Below are positions 62,614 to 64,000 of a stretch of DNA of 64,000 nucleotides, piece after piece; position 1 is the stretch's first letter, and each line of letters begins with the position of its first letter. The position numbers and the translations under genes are program-made. Under the pieces are notes generated by a model. That model saw nothing but the letters and a program-made list of their open reading frames with translations, was not told where the DNA came from and ran no database searches. The DNA lies in the NCBI RefSeq assembly GCF_003664995.1, contig NZ_JFHL01000029.1, positions 248,001 through 312,000 on the forward strand. The letters run 5' to 3'. The DNA is from Mesotoga sp. BH458_6_3_2_1. Lineage in GTDB: Bacteria > Thermotogota > Thermotogae > Petrotogales > Kosmotogaceae.

Positions 62614-64000
62614 GGAAGTATATTTATTATTCCGAGAACGATAGCCGCCAGAGATGAAATCACTGCGACCGTCAACCAGATGTTGTTCGTCCTTCTCAGT
62701 GAAGCAATCTCTTGTGCCGTATCTTCTCTGGATTTATTCACAAGTTCTTCAGCGATAGCGATTATTTCTTCTCTGGAAACGACCCTTGCCTCCAAGTCCT
62801 GGGATAGTGAACTGAGGTCTTTTCTGGCTTTCATAAGTTCTTCCTCAGTTGCGGACAGATCATCCTGAAGTCTCTTGATTGTCTTCAAATTGCTGTCAAT
62901 TGCAGCAACTGATCCGTCGAAGTTTCCCTTCATACTATCGAGGTCTACTGAAACGGTTTCAAGAGAATCTTGAAGGAGCCCGAACGATAGACCAAGCTCT
63001 GTCAAGGAGCTCTTGAATTCAGCAAGATCGCCATAAATAGTAGTTATCTCTTCTGTGAACTCGCTACGCGTTTCTTCAAAGGCTTCTATAGATACTCCTT
63101 CAGGAGGAATCGATTCTCTCAAAGTTATCAGATCTGAGTTGAATCTTACAAAACCTCTTGAAAGGCTGTCGGCAATTTCCCGCAATTCGAGTATCTCTGT
63201 CTCGACTTCTTCCATGTTAATTGCTCCCGTTCCAAAAACGCCGACTTCTAGGTTATCAACCTTTTCCACAAGGTCTAAAATGGTATTTTCGACTGAGGAA
63301 AATGTATCACGTAGATTATCCATTCTGTCGGACAGATTTCTTGTCGTTGATTCGGAGGCAGCCAATCTTGCTCTGATTTCTTCGATATCGTACAGCGAAC
63401 TCTCGGCTGCCAACAGCCTCGCTTCAACATCTGACAGTATTTCAGTCACTGAACTCACCTTCTCCATCTGAGAAAGTGCTGTCTCCGATACGTAAACAGA
63501 AAGCTCCTTCAGCTCTGAAGAGACTTCTTCCAGTTGCTCAGTGTTAATTGCGAGGTTCTCAATATCGCTCTCGACAGACTCTTCGACAATCACCAAGCGA
63601 TTTGTCAAAGAGTCGATTTTATCGCCCAAGTTTTCTCTAAGTGATACTACCTCATCATATTGGGTAACAATTGATTCTCCGAGTTCTTCAAGTCTTTTTT
63701 CAGCCGCAGACAGTCCTGCATTAATTTCCTCGATCTTCGCAATAATTGATAAAACCTGGTCGGAATCAGCTTGTTTTCCTGCAGTCTCCTTGAGCTCTAC
63801 TACCTGGTTCTGAAGACCGAGTACTAATTCTTGAAGCCGGCTCTGAGAAGCAGCCAGTGTTTCAATTCTCGAGATCTCATCGCTCCAGTCTGCAAGAGAT
63901 GAGTAAAGACGGTCAAGAGAATCGCCAAGCTCTTCAAACTCTATCCTTCGGACGGGATTATCTACTACGGACTCTTCTAGTGCAGCAATTCGATTCTCTA
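62610..64000 (-). CDS. Long coiled-coil protein with C-terminal membrane anchor, partial (Omp-alpha-like)
   Basis: The frame stays open from its TGA at 62610-62612 to the window edge, at least 463 codons; TTG 63629 is only an internal codon. The body is heptad-rich coiled coil (LSVSLD, DRMDNLRDTFSSVENTI, SLSQDLEARV) with almost no Cys or Trp, and it ends in one hydrophobic helix, WLTVAVISSLAAIVLGIIN. Thermotoga Omp-alpha, which spaces the toga from the cell wall, has the same layout: coiled coil and C-terminal anchor after an N-terminal SLH domain. The N-terminus is outside the window, so this is an inference. Confidence 0.75.
   Translation of the reverse strand, partial: ENRIAALEESVVDNPVRRIEFEELGDSLDRLYSSLADWSDEISRIETLAASQSRLQELVLGLQNQVVELKETAGKQADSDQVLSIIAKIEEINAGLSAAEKRLEELGESIVTQYDEVVSLRENLGDKIDSLTNRLVIVEESVESDIENLAINTEQLEEVSSELKELSVYVSETALSQMEKVSSVTEILSDVEARLLAAESSLYDIEEIRARLAASESTTRNLSDRMDNLRDTFSSVENTILDLVEKVDNLEVGVFGTGAINMEEVETEILELREIADSLSRGFVRFNSDLITLRESIPPEGVSIEAFEETRSEFTEEITTIYGDLAEFKSSLTELGLSFGLLQDSLETVSVDLDSMKGNFDGSVAAIDSNLKTIKRLQDDLSATEEELMKARKDLSSLSQDLEARVVSREEIIAIAEELVNKSREDTAQEIASLRRTNNIWLTVAVISSLAAIVLGIINILP

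Noticed and set aside
62610-63629. 339-residue version of the coiled-coil gene starting at TTG 63629
   Set aside because: The frame is open to the window edge with the same composition, and no ribosome site precedes 63629.

Overview
The window looks like a chromosomal segment of a Thermotogota bacterium, most likely Mesotoga or a close Kosmotogaceae relative. The basis is a phosphoglycerate kinase fused to triosephosphate isomerase next to gapdh, a Thermotoga-like dihydrofolate reductase, a coiled-coil protein with a C-terminal membrane anchor that resembles the toga protein Omp-alpha, moderate GC content, heavy use of GTG and TTG starts, and strong AGGAGG ribosome binding sites. The genus is an inference from gene content, not from a marker search.

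Layout. 0-20 kb (+ strand) is a dense housekeeping block: the tail of a possible dnaX, ybaB, gapdh, pgk/tpi, a small coiled-coil gene with zapA, murI-yvcK-whiA-nrdR-greA-lysS-yqeY, a GlmL-like ASKHA protein, tRNA-Gly(CCC) running into an antisense DHFR gene, a lipoprotein/methyltransferase/tmk/clpC run, and radA-disA. 20-23 kb (- strand) holds a SsnA-like amidohydrolase that has lost its metal ligands, a WecG/TagA glycosyltransferase, tRNA-Leu(CAA) and a DUF3298-type exported protein. 23.5-31.7 kb (+) has glpX, an orphan glutamine amidotransferase, proC-proA-proB and tldD-tldE. 31.8-36.7 kb has two Gfo/Idh/MocA oxidoreductases, a methyltransferase, a SIS-domain protein and an alpha/beta hydrolase.

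36.8-47.0 kb is one long + strand cluster: KASIII-like enzyme, SDR, tandem-TetR regulator, family I-like CoA-transferase, thiolase and a complete branched-chain-type ABC importer (SBP, two permeases, two ATPases), with alpha/beta hydrolases on both sides. SDR, CoA-transferase and thiolase together could take a 3-hydroxy acid to a 3-keto acid, to 3-ketoacyl-CoA and then to acetyl-CoA, with the importer supplying the acid. A 32-bp near-palindrome just before the first gene is a plausible operator for the unusual two-headed TetR protein.

47-53.7 kb has a secreted hydrolase, a large ArsR-type regulator and a ROK-xylB-xylA xylose operon. 53.7-56.3 kb contains no convincing gene. It is an island of short hairpins and repeats, including arrays in which variable perfect hairpins alternate with an invariant 9-nt spacer (CATCACTTC). 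Several stems covary between copies. This is the most unusual structure in the window. 56.3-64 kb holds a YkgJ-type cysteine-cluster protein, exported or regulatory proteins of unknown function, hybrid-cluster protein hcp with a palindromic upstream site, an anchored esterase and the C-terminal part of a long coiled-coil membrane protein cut by the window end.
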